Assembly: GCA_016213775.1 (NCBI GenBank) | Contig: JACQZR010000007.1 | Location: 1-64,000 of the forward strand | From: Acidobacteriota bacterium | GTDB lineage: Bacteria; Acidobacteriota; Terriglobia; Bryobacterales; Bryobacteraceae | Direction: 5' to 3' | Length of the DNA: 64,000 bases | Part shown: positions 56,456 through 64,000 of the stretch, in pieces | Layout: every line of letters begins with the position of its first letter | How positions within the stretch are numbered: the stretch's first letter is position 1 | The notes under the pieces: model-generated | The model's database searches: none | The model's input: the letters and a program-made list of their open reading frames with translations, nothing else | What the model was told of the DNA's origin: nothing | Program-made: the position numbers and the translations under genes

Positions 56456-58744
56456 CTATTGCACAGGGAGGAAGACGCGATTGCTCTCCCGCCCGTTAAT
56501 GCGCACTCGCACCACCACGGCGCCATCCGCTGGCTCAACGTCCTGTGGCAGTTTGAACCGCACTGCCGACGTTCCCACCTTGCCCGCCGCGCCGCCGGCC
56601 CAGATCACGTCCACCGGCGTTTCGCCGACGAGCAGTTCCACCGTGTCCTGCAGCGTGTAAACCAGGTTCGCCGGCAGTGGGAATCCTTCCACTGGACGCC
56701 GGTCATACGGGCCAAACCCCGTCCCGAACAGCGTCACCGTATCGCCGCGCTGCGCCGGACTCTCCGGCGAGATCTCGTCGCCGTTCTCCCGCGCCGCGGA
56801 AGCATACATCTTGTCTGCCGACTTCTTCTGGAACAGCCCAGGAGCATTTCGCACCACCCGCATTGTCGTCGCCACCTCGGGGTAGTTCTCCCATTTCACC
56901 AGGGCTGTGTAATCCCCTTCGGGAATATCCACTGGCACCACAAGATTCAGTTGTTCCGGCGCCACCGAGAGCAGCGATACGAACCGCGACCCGATCCGCA
57001 CCGCAACGTTCCCCACCGTCTGCGACAGCGGGTTCGCCGGACCCGTTTCGATGCTCCCTGCGAGATTCGCACCGAGGATCGTCGCGAGGGACCCTGCGGC
57101 AACCACTGGCTCCGGCGTCTCCGCAGCCGCATTCCGTACACCCTTTTCGTCCGCGTACGGAGCAATATCGAACAGCGCCCGCGTCAGCCGTGGAACATTC
57201 ATCGTCACAAATCCCGATTTGAACGTCCCGGTGAGATCACCTTCCCACCGCCGGAACCGGTAGCCTGGACGCGCTTCCGCAGTCAACGTCACTACCGTAC
57301 CCGCCTCGTAGAAGCTATCCGGCGATAGCGGATCCACCTGGAACGACGCCCCGTTGCCCGGCTCAGCCGTGGCTGTCAGCTTGTACCAGAACCTGTACTC
57401 CACCACCAGAGTGGAATCATTGCCACCAATCGTAATTGTGCGCGTGGCCGGCCCACCGTCCGACCATCCCACAAACTGCAGCCGGCTGTTGTCGGAAATT
57501 GGTATGTCCTTTGGCGCTGCGATCTGCAGCACCGCGCCTTCACTCCGGTCGTACACGCAATCCACGCGGCATTCCTGACCATCCACCGTCACCGGCATTC
57601 CGGCCGGAACCGAACTGATCGTCACCCGGTTCTGCGCTTCGTAGTTCGCCACAATGCGGAATCCGTTGCTCACGTCCGCTGCCGTAATCGTGATGTCCTG
57701 CGTGGCCGTCCCGCCATTGGACCAGCCCTTGAAGACGTACCGTCGTCCGCGCGAATCCACCTGGTCCGGCGGGGCCGACACTTGATACTTCATCCCCTGT
57801 CCCCAAACAAAGTTGTAGGCGGGCCAATTCTCACGCCCTTCCACCTTCAGCTTCAATCCAACCGGGTTGGTGACAAAGCTCACCCGCGCGCCCGGTACAA
57901 ACTGCGCCGTTAGCGTGTCAGGAATATTCGTATTAGTAACGGTATACGTATCGAGGTTCGCCGCCCCGTTGCTCCAACCTTTGAACACATACAGCAGGTT
58001 GGCGTCCTTCTCCGACGCCTGCGGAGTCACGACACCCAGCACGTGCTTGCTATTCATTCCCCAATCCACCGTCACCGGAGCGCGCACTGGACCGCGGTCC
58101 GGAGCAACCATCAGGTTCGCCGGTTCCGTCAGCAGAGTTACCTGCTTGGCCGCCGCGAAAATCGCTGCGAAGGTCGTCGGCCCCCTCACCACATGCGTGT
58201 AGATGAAGTTCATGTTGTAGTTCGACGGCGGGCCCCAACCATTAAATACAAAACCCGGATTCGGGAATGCTTGCAGCACGATGCTCGATCCGGGAACCAC
58301 CCACCGTTCCGCATCTGAGTCAAAGGGCGCTCCGCCAACCATCACGCGCCCTGGAGGATTGCACCCATCCGACCCCGTGCATTGATAAAACAGCACTTGC
58401 AAACGGACCTCCGTCTGCAGCGTCGCCTTCACAAAAGTGACCGACGGCGTTGCCGTGATCGTAATCTGCTCCGCCGAATTGGCGAGGTTCCCGGTGGAAT
58501 CCGTCCATCCCGTAAATCTGGTTCGCGTCCCGTAATTGTCCTGCTGCGCGATGCCGTCCACCATCAAGGTGTGTTTCGAACCCTCCGTCCAGAAGAAGGT
58601 CTGTGCCGACAAATACGGCACCCCGTCCACATAGAACTTCGATCCCGCCGGTTCAGTATAAACTCGCGTCGCGGAAACCGTCTGGGCCGTGGCGGACACC
58701 GTAAGCCCTGCAAAACAAAGAAGGAACAGAAGAGGCCTGCTCAT
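56456..58744 (-). CDS. Secreted repeat protein with Solibacter-type C-terminal domain
   Basis: 762 residues with a signal peptide (MSRPLLFLLCFAGLTVSATAQ, 21 residues; core LLFLLCFAGLTVSA). The middle has at least five divergent InlB-B-like repeats recognised by the recurring F-x-G-W-S-D/N-G core (RFTGWTDSTG, VFNGWGPPS, VFKGWSNGA, VFKGWSNGG, QFVGWSDGG, RFRRWEGDL). The last ~230 residues match the Solibacter-type uncharacterised C-terminal domain (VRNAAAETPEPVVAAGSLAT, LGANLAG, GDTVTLFGTGFGP). This domain is a strong taxonomic hint. Function is unknown; adhesion or surface binding is plausible. Confidence 0.82.
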   Translation of the reverse strand: MSRPLLFLLCFAGLTVSATAQTVSATRVYTEPAGSKFYVDGVPYLSAQTFFWTEGSKHTLMVDGIAQQDNYGTRTRFTGWTDSTGNLANSAEQITITATPSVTFVKATLQTEVRLQVLFYQCTGSDGCNPPGRVMVGGAPFDSDAERWVVPGSSIVLQAFPNPGFVFNGWGPPSNYNMNFIYTHVVRGPTTFAAIFAAAKQVTLLTEPANLMVAPDRGPVRAPVTVDWGMNSKHVLGVVTPQASEKDANLLYVFKGWSNGAANLDTYTVTNTNIPDTLTAQFVPGARVSFVTNPVGLKLKVEGRENWPAYNFVWGQGMKYQVSAPPDQVDSRGRRYVFKGWSNGGTATQDITITAADVSNGFRIVANYEAQNRVTISSVPAGMPVTVDGQECRVDCVYDRSEGAVLQIAAPKDIPISDNSRLQFVGWSDGGPATRTITIGGNDSTLVVEYRFWYKLTATAEPGNGASFQVDPLSPDSFYEAGTVVTLTAEARPGYRFRRWEGDLTGTFKSGFVTMNVPRLTRALFDIAPYADEKGVRNAAAETPEPVVAAGSLATILGANLAGSIETGPANPLSQTVGNVAVRIGSRFVSLLSVAPEQLNLVVPVDIPEGDYTALVKWENYPEVATTMRVVRNAPGLFQKKSADKMYASAARENGDEISPESPAQRGDTVTLFGTGFGPYDRRPVEGFPLPANLVYTLQDTVELLVGETPVDVIWAGGAAGKVGTSAVRFKLPQDVEPADGAVVVRVRINGRESNRVFLPVQ

Positions 58745-58813
58745 GCCTTCTTCATCGGCGGATTCAGATGGATACTTTAGAGCGCCTCCCAGTACCTTAC
58801 CAGTACTTCCGAA

Positions 58814-58986
58814 CTACCCCACCCGGAATGGATCGACGATCTCTACACCCTCCACCACTTGCCCATGCTGCAGGCCCCAACGCCAGCGCCCCTGCGTCGT
58901 CAGCAGCGCCGTTCGCGCTTCATTCGTTCCGCTGGATTCCGGCTGATCGAGGACAAAAGGACATTCGTATCCAGAAAGTGCATCAT
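58814..58986 (-). pseudogene. vapC: VapC-type PIN toxin with internal deletion
   Basis: Immediately overlapping the VapB stop (ATGATG), an open frame starts with MMHFLDTNVLLSSISRNPAE, the classic PIN-domain N terminus with the first catalytic aspartate. It stops after 27 residues (to 58903). In another frame the last ~30 residues of a PIN domain follow directly (GLQHGQVVEGVEIVDPF, ending at 58814). About 80 central residues, with the other acidic residues, are missing, so the toxin is dead. Confidence 0.7.
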
Positions 58987-59219
58987 TGCGCCCGGCTGTG
59001 GATTTCGTCGCGCGACAACCGGTCTGACGCGTTGAACTTCGCAATCCTGCTTCGAATCTCCCGCTCCTGCTGCTTCAGCCGCTCACTCTCGGTCTCCTGC
59101 GCGCCGAGTTGCGTGAGGTACGCTTTCACGAGAGCAGACACCGAGGCATCGCGTTCCGCCGCCGCCATCCGCGCCCGCTTGTACGTTTCATCATCTACGA
59201 CGACTGTGATATATCGCAT
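58983..59219 (-). CDS. vapB: VapB-like ribbon-helix-helix antitoxin
   Basis: 78 residues. MRYITVVVDDETYKRARMAA forms the RHH strand and first helix, SVSALVKAYLTQL the second; the tail has a charged toxin-binding helix (SERLKQQEREIRSRIAKF). The antitoxin looks intact although its toxin is deleted, so it may persist as a DNA-binding orphan. Confidence 0.75.
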   Translation of the reverse strand: MRYITVVVDDETYKRARMAAAERDASVSALVKAYLTQLGAQETESERLKQQEREIRSRIAKFNASDRLSRDEIHSRAQ

Positions 59220-59246
59220 ACCCTCACACTATCCTGCCACAGTCCT

Positions 59247-62200
59247 TCAGTAATAAAACTTCAACCCAAACTGGATCACCCGCGCCCGCTCCGCACTCGT
59301 CAACGTCCCAAACTGCGGCCTCCCGAAATCCGCCGCTGTCCCCTCCGGCGGCAGAAAATTCACATTATTAAACGCATTGAAGAACTCCGCACGAAGCTCC
59401 ACCCGCCACTTCTCCCGCACCGGAATCGTCTTGAACACGGACAGGTCCCACACCTGCAAACCCGGCCCGCGATTGTCCGGCAGCGTCCGGCCAACATTCC
59501 CAAACGCATACCGCGCCGCGTTCACAAACGCGCTCTTATTGAACCAATTGTCAACACGCTCCTTCGGTCCCCCCGGCGTCAAACTCGTAATCCCCGTGCT
59601 GTCCGGCCGCTGACCGCCACCAAACGACCCCGTCGTATTCGCCTGCGACGCAATCGGAATCGGCATCCCGCTCTGCACCGTCATAATCCCGTTCACGCTC
59701 CACCCCGCCGCCACCACGCGCAACGCCCGAGCCTCCGGACGCCACTTCAGATCGTACTGAAAATTGACCGCAAGATGGTGCGCAATGTCCAGAGACGACA
59801 GCGCCCGGTCCAGATCCCGCCGGTTGTTGTTGGTGAAGCCCGGATACGTCTGCCCATACCCGCCGACTGAAGAAAAATCGTCGATCAGCTTCGCCCAGGT
59901 ATAGGACGCCTGCATCTGCAACCCGCTCCGGTACCGCTTCCGGATCTTGGTCTGCAGCGAATGATAATTCGAATGTGCCAGCGATCCCCACGTCTGCTGC
60001 AAACCTGTCAAATGCGGATACGGCCGCAACAATTGCCCCGCCGTTGTCGTTCGCTGCCCGATGCTGCTCGTCGCCGGAATAATCCCAAAGAAAGGATTAC
60101 TGACGCTCGCATTCAACCCGTCCCCCAGCGCCAGATACTGGTCCGCCACCTGATTCAATTGCGTCTGCGCCAGCAGCTTCACCCCAGCATTCCCCGCGTA
60201 CGCAATATCGAACATCAAATCGTTCCGCAGCATGTACTGCGTGTCAAAATTCCACTGCGCCGCATACGGAACGCGGTCAAACCGCGCCTGCGCGTTGATG
60301 GCCTGCCCAATCTGCGTCAACAGTCCGTCCGCACCACTTGTCGGCGCATTGTAGCCATTCGGAAATGGATTCGACAGCGTCGTGTACGGCGTCCTCCCGC
60401 CATCAATCGACGTCGTGATATTCGTGGTCGCGTTAAAGCTGATCGCCCCAGTGCTCCCGGTGCTCGGCCCAATCCCCGTCGTCGGGGTAAAGAAAATCCC
60501 AAACCCTGACCGCACCACAAACCGATCCGTCACCTTATACGCAAGGCCCACCCGCGGCGCAAAGTTGTTATTGTCCGGATCTTTGTTCCCCCGTGGCGAA
60601 CCGTTGCGATTCGCAAACACCAACCCGCCTTTCAACGGAGCCAGTCCCGGAGCCTGCACCGGCAGCGTCGCATCAAAGTCGAACGACGACGTGCGATCAA
60701 ACCGTTCGGTGAGCGGACGGTCCGTGTCCCAGCGTAGCCCCAGGTTCAGCGTCAGCTTGCTATTCACCCGCCAGTCGTCCTGCAAATAAACGCCGCCGTA
60801 GGTCACCTGCAACGCCAGTTGCGGTTCGTACTGCACCCGTCCTCCCGACATCACTCCCAGCAGCATACTGGCAATCGTGTTCCCGTTGCGATTGCTGTTG
60901 AACGTATCGCGCGTGAAGCCCTCATTAAAAGTGAAAAGCCCCGCCGGAGAGTTCGGCCGGAAATTCGATACCCGGTTCAGCCGGTACACGCCGCCCGTCT
61001 TGATTGTGTGCCCACCAAACAGCTTCGTCGCATCGCCGGTCCACGTGTGCGTCTCGAATTTGTTCCCGATGATCCATGTCGCATTGCCGCCCAAAGCCGC
61101 GTATCCGCCCGGTTCGACGCGCGGGAACATCTCGAACTGCGATACCGCCTTCAGCGAAGCAGGCAGCCCAAGCGTTGTCAGATCAAACCCGCGCGACACG
61201 CTGTCGCGAGGATTGGCGTGATAGGCGTACCCCGCATTGCCATGCAACACCCAGCCGCCCACCAGGAACGTATCGTCCACCGTGATGCTGCGATTCCGCG
61301 CCCCCGAGGCACCCGTATCCGGCGAGGCCAGATTGTTGAAGTAGTTCGCCGTCCGATTGTCCACATCGTTCCACGAAAACCGCCCGTAAAGATTCTGCCG
61401 GTTCGAAACCCTCCGGTCGATCTTCGCCGAAAAATTGTCACTGCGTCCCGGGCTCGGCGACTGCGCATAGAAGTTGTTCGACAACCCCGTGCGCGTCGGC
61501 GCCGGATAGTAGCCGAGCATCTTCAGCGCAACCGGATTAAAGCGCGCGCTAGGAATGCGGTTCCCCGCAAACGGCTGCCGCACTCCCGCCGCGTTGATCG
61601 TCGCCGGATCGTAGATCGTCTCCGCCACACCGCTAAAGTCTCCGCTCTTCATCGCCGGCGTCGGCACCGTCATCGTCGAGTTCCCGGGGTTCACGTTCCG
61701 CACCGCTTCATAGTTCAAAAAGAAGAACGTCGTCTGCCGCGACGGAGTCAGCGGCCCGCCAAACGTGAATCCGAATTGATTGAACCGAAACGCGGGCTTC
61801 TTTGCGCCGCTGCGATTCGAGAAGAACGTGTTCGCGTCGAATTTGTCGTTGCGCAAGAACTCATACAGCACCCCGTGAAACTCCGTCGTCCCCGAGCGGT
61901 GCACCAGATTCACCACCGCCCCGCCAGTCCGGCCATACTCCGCCGACAGGCTGTTTGTCTGCACGCGAAACTCCTGCAGCGCGTCCGGCGACGGAACATA
62001 CGCCGGCTGGTTGTAGCCCATCACCATCTGTGGCGACCCGTCCAACATGACTTCATTGGAAACATCGCGCCCACCATTCGCCGAGAACGCCATCGACGAA
62101 ATCGACCCGCTCCCCGTGGTGGCCCCACGCGCCGACCGGCTCGTATTAATCCCAGGCGTCAGCGCCACAAGCTGCAGGATGTTCCGCCCGTTCAACGGCA

Positions 62201-62621
62201 GCGCCTCGCCCGTCTTGCTGTTGAATACCGCATCCAAGGTCGAGCTCGCGGTGTCGAGCAGCGGCACCTGGGTCGTCACCTCGACAACCTCCGTCGTCGC
62301 CCCTACCTCCAACTGCACATCAAGCGCGGCCACCTGAGCCACTTCCAGCACCATGCCCGTCCGCTGGTATTTCTTGAATCCCTTCGCCTCCACCGATAGC
62401 GAATAGTGCGAAGGCGGAATCTGCACCAGAACATACTCGCCTTCGCCGTTGGTGGTGGCCTGATAGTCGCGATTCTGATCCACGTTGCGTAGCGTCACCG
62501 CCGCACCTGGCACCACGGCGCCCGAGCGGTCGGTTACAACCCCACGTACGGTCGCCGTCTGCGTCTGCCCAAACGCAGCGCCGGCACACAGCAGCAGGAT
62601 GAGAAGGTTAATGTGATTCAT
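59247..62621 (-). CDS. Oar-like TonB-dependent receptor with carboxypeptidase-regulatory-like domain
   Basis: 1,124 residues from the ATG at 62621 (GGGGGG just upstream; an in-frame ATG lies 33 bases earlier). Signal peptide NHINLLILLLCAGAAFG, then a carboxypeptidase-regulatory-like beta domain (ATVRGVVTDRSGAVVPGAAV ... GEGEYVLVQIPPSHYSLSV), then a plug (residues ~120-250, NGRNILQLVALTPGIN) and a long beta barrel ending VIQFGLKFYY with the outer-membrane terminal aromatic residue. This architecture is the expanded receptor family of Acidobacteriota. Ligand unknown; oligosaccharides or peptides are likely for the family. Confidence 0.9.
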   Translation of the reverse strand: MNHINLLILLLCAGAAFGQTQTATVRGVVTDRSGAVVPGAAVTLRNVDQNRDYQATTNGEGEYVLVQIPPSHYSLSVEAKGFKKYQRTGMVLEVAQVAALDVQLEVGATTEVVEVTTQVPLLDTASSTLDAVFNSKTGEALPLNGRNILQLVALTPGINTSRSARGATTGSGSISSMAFSANGGRDVSNEVMLDGSPQMVMGYNQPAYVPSPDALQEFRVQTNSLSAEYGRTGGAVVNLVHRSGTTEFHGVLYEFLRNDKFDANTFFSNRSGAKKPAFRFNQFGFTFGGPLTPSRQTTFFFLNYEAVRNVNPGNSTMTVPTPAMKSGDFSGVAETIYDPATINAAGVRQPFAGNRIPSARFNPVALKMLGYYPAPTRTGLSNNFYAQSPSPGRSDNFSAKIDRRVSNRQNLYGRFSWNDVDNRTANYFNNLASPDTGASGARNRSITVDDTFLVGGWVLHGNAGYAYHANPRDSVSRGFDLTTLGLPASLKAVSQFEMFPRVEPGGYAALGGNATWIIGNKFETHTWTGDATKLFGGHTIKTGGVYRLNRVSNFRPNSPAGLFTFNEGFTRDTFNSNRNGNTIASMLLGVMSGGRVQYEPQLALQVTYGGVYLQDDWRVNSKLTLNLGLRWDTDRPLTERFDRTSSFDFDATLPVQAPGLAPLKGGLVFANRNGSPRGNKDPDNNNFAPRVGLAYKVTDRFVVRSGFGIFFTPTTGIGPSTGSTGAISFNATTNITTSIDGGRTPYTTLSNPFPNGYNAPTSGADGLLTQIGQAINAQARFDRVPYAAQWNFDTQYMLRNDLMFDIAYAGNAGVKLLAQTQLNQVADQYLALGDGLNASVSNPFFGIIPATSSIGQRTTTAGQLLRPYPHLTGLQQTWGSLAHSNYHSLQTKIRKRYRSGLQMQASYTWAKLIDDFSSVGGYGQTYPGFTNNNRRDLDRALSSLDIAHHLAVNFQYDLKWRPEARALRVVAAGWSVNGIMTVQSGMPIPIASQANTTGSFGGGQRPDSTGITSLTPGGPKERVDNWFNKSAFVNAARYAFGNVGRTLPDNRGPGLQVWDLSVFKTIPVREKWRVELRAEFFNAFNNVNFLPPEGTAADFGRPQFGTLTSAERARVIQFGLKFYY

Positions 62622-62713
62622 GCACCCCCCAGTTTTCTCGCACCAGTCAATCACATTGCTCGCCCGTCGGCAACTTTACCGTGGACAAACCGCTGTAATC
62701 TAGAGACAGCAAA

Positions 62714-63625
62714 ATGCCACACGCACTCGCCGTTCTTCTCGCCTCCGCAACATGGGCTGCCCAGAATCCTCCCAACCGCCCAGCCCTTCCCCCACCCGAC
62801 CACGCCAACGTTTCCTACGGCCCGCACGAGCGCAACGTGCTCGATTTCTGGACTGCATCCAGTGCGCGCTCTACTCCACTTGTCATCTACTACCACGGCG
62901 GTGGCTTCCGACAGGGCGACAAGCGTACCATCTCCGGCGACCTGCTCAAAGGCCTCCTCGCTGCCGGTATCTCCGTCGCTGCCGCCAACTACCGGCTGTC
63001 CGGCACCGACATCTTCCCCGCCCAGATGCACGACTGCGCCCGCGCCCTCCAGTTCCTCCGCCTCAACGCCGGCCGCTTCCACATTGATCCCACACGCGTC
63101 GGCGCCACCGGCGGCTCGGCTGGAGCTGGCATTTCCATGTGGCTCGGCTTCCACGACGACCTTGCCAAGCCGGACAGCCCCGATCCCGTTCTGCGGCAAT
63201 CCTCTCGCGTGCAGGCGGCCGTCGTCTATGCCGCCCAAGCCTCCTACGATCCGCGCTTCATCTCGAAGCTCTTTGACAGCGCGCAAATCCACCCGGCGCT
63301 CATCTCCCTCTACGGCATGCAGAGCCCGGCTGATGTCACGAATCCCAAGTTCCACCCACTGTTCGAGGAGGCCTCCCCCATAACCCATGTCACCCGCGGC
63401 GATTCTCCGGTCCTCGCCTATTACCCTCAGGCGAGCGACCCGCTTCCCCCCGGCTCCTCTGGAGAACGTCACATCCATCACCCAAAGTTCGGCGTGGTTC
63501 TCAAGGAGAAACTGGACCAGTACGGCATCGACTGTGTCATCCTTTTGCGGGAACAGCACCCCTCGCCCCCCACCGAAAAGTACATCCAGTTCTTCCGCGA
63601 GAAGTTCGGCATGAAAGGCCGTTAA
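62714..63625 (+). CDS. Secreted alpha/beta hydrolase of the HSL-like esterase family
   Basis: 303 residues with a short signal peptide (MPHALAVLLASATWAAQ). The oxyanion motif YYHGGGFRQGDK and the nucleophile elbow ATGGSAGAGIS define the hormone-sensitive-lipase/acetyl-esterase group; the catalytic histidine is probably in HIHHPKFG near residue 255, and the acid in YPQASDPLPP. Substrate unknown. TAATCT ends 12 bases before the ATG with no ribosome site, so a short or leaderless transcript is possible. Confidence 0.85.
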   Translation: MPHALAVLLASATWAAQNPPNRPALPPPDHANVSYGPHERNVLDFWTASSARSTPLVIYYHGGGFRQGDKRTISGDLLKGLLAAGISVAAANYRLSGTDIFPAQMHDCARALQFLRLNAGRFHIDPTRVGATGGSAGAGISMWLGFHDDLAKPDSPDPVLRQSSRVQAAVVYAAQASYDPRFISKLFDSAQIHPALISLYGMQSPADVTNPKFHPLFEEASPITHVTRGDSPVLAYYPQASDPLPPGSSGERHIHHPKFGVVLKEKLDQYGIDCVILLREQHPSPPTEKYIQFFREKFGMKGR

Positions 63626-63671
63626 AGTTAGCTCGAACGCGATCCTTGTTGCGTCGTCGGGGCAGCGTATC

Positions 63672-63812
63672 ATGATCCGGGAGACCATGGTGCAGAAGCT
63701 GTTTGAGATGAAACGTCTCACTACCGGCAACCCGTTCCGTAACATATCCGCAATCGTGGATAGCGGTGAAACGGATCTCGCGGCCCGGATTGACGAGGTT
63801 CTTTACCGATGA
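63672..63812 (+). pseudogene. Remnant of a VapB-like antitoxin gene
   Basis: A 46-residue frame (ending SGETDLAARIDEVLYR) overlaps by ATGA the start of a second short frame. The C-terminal pattern and the coupling resemble vapBC operons, but an RHH or AbrB DNA-binding part is not recognisable, so it may be decayed. Confidence 0.35.
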
Positions 63813-63877
63813 CCATCTTCGTGGCCGCCTGTCCGCGGCAAGCTCAGTACCCCGGCGCTCGCCCATTCTCCTGTTGA
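63809..63877 (+). pseudogene. Possible truncated PIN-toxin start
   Basis: MTIFV at the start is typical for PIN toxins (usually followed by DTSAL), but the frame then turns into unrelated sequence and stops after 22 residues. If real, it is the second inactivated toxin-antitoxin locus within 5 kb. The rest of the 309-base gap between the esterase and PadR genes holds only this and the promoter. Confidence 0.3.
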
Positions 63878-63902
63878 CATTCCACATGTGTTGAATCATA
63901 AT
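63874..63902 (+). promoter_or_regulatory. Strong sigma-70 promoter for the PadR gene
   Basis: A perfect -35 TTGACA (63874-63879) and -10 CATAAT (63897-63902) are separated by 17 bases. The palindrome CACATGTG (63883-63890) in the spacer could be an operator for PadR autoregulation. Confidence 0.65.
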
Positions 63903-63934
63903 TCCTGTGGAAGCTCTACAGGAGCAGCAACACC

Positions 63935-64000
63935 GTGCAATCAAAGCTCGATATTCTCCAGGGCACCCTCGACCTGATGGTGCTTCGGACGCTGTCCACA
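63935..64000 (+). CDS. PadR-family transcriptional regulator (5' end only)
   Basis: 22 residues from a GTG preceded by AGGAG. QSKLDILQGTLDLMVLRTLS is the typical N terminus of the PadR-like regulators that in Acidobacteriota precede large ABC-type permease genes. The rest lies outside the window. Confidence 0.8.
   Translation, partial: MQSKLDILQGTLDLMVLRTLST

Noticed and set aside
60819-62399. 526-codon plus-strand frame
   Set aside because: Arg-rich antisense shadow of the TonB-dependent receptor.

Overview
The window looks like a chromosomal segment of an Acidobacteriota bacterium, most likely from the Bryobacterales/Solibacter group. The clues are a secreted protein ending in the Solibacter-type C-terminal domain (56456-58744), a very long Oar-like TonB-dependent receptor with an N-terminal carboxypeptidase-regulatory-like domain (59247-62621), a transmembrane Ser/Thr kinase with a TPR-like tail near an ECF sigma factor (29045-33058), and the first codons of a PadR regulator at the right edge. 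DNA is GC-rich throughout. No rRNA, tRNA, CRISPR array or prophage was seen; one structural RNA, the 4.5S SRP RNA, lies beside dnaX.

Layout. 1-1786: tail of a transposase, a GGDEF fragment it appears to have truncated, and a CpaE-like ATPase. 2036-4958: overlapping nitrilase, ornithine-cyclodeaminase-like and aminotransferase genes. 4962-9530: a frameshifted secreted glycosidase-like gene, a YbaK-type deacylase and two tandem paralogous small secreted proteins. 9671-14518: amidohydrolase, copper-type P-ATPase, FlaG and FliS. 14519-19355: a hairpin-rich intergenic mosaic, threonine aldolase/HemW/frataxin on the minus strand, then four plus-strand genes including a MOSC protein. 19356-23104: a structured leader, the proton-translocating transhydrogenase operon pntAA-pntAB-pntB, and a HicAB toxin-antitoxin pair. 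23153-28801: secreted BNR protein, secreted metallophosphoesterase, RluA-type pseudouridine synthase, a DinB-like protein and, convergent, HypF. 29045-33058: kinase, unknown gene and ECF sigma factor.

33195-42892 is the most notable region: an eight-gene plus-strand operon encoding a complete Hyf-like membrane complex (HyfB, C, E, F, G and I-like subunits) followed by an ArsR-family repressor and a SulP anion transporter. The catalytic subunit has the hydrogenase fold signatures but all four cysteines that would bind the NiFe centre are replaced (S222, S225, S512, G515), while the proton-channel residues of the antiporter-like subunits are kept. It is therefore an energy-converting hydrogenase-related (Ehr-type) complex, not a hydrogenase, and its electron partner is unknown.

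42952-47981 holds a coiled-coil membrane protein, the recR-ybaB-dnaX-ffs locus and a P1-family peptidase. 48192-55432 is a five-gene partner-switching module: three SpoIIE-type phosphatases (one soluble with GAF-like input, two membrane-bound, the middle one with damaged catalytic motifs), an anti-anti-sigma STAS protein and an RsbW-like kinase. 55429-64000 holds MsrP, the Solibacter-type secreted protein, a VapB antitoxin with an internally deleted VapC, the TonB-dependent receptor, an esterase, a second decayed toxin-antitoxin remnant and the PadR start. By eye, coding and noncoding DNA on the plus strand is G-rich at the left and C-rich right of about 43 kb, suggesting a skew switch.
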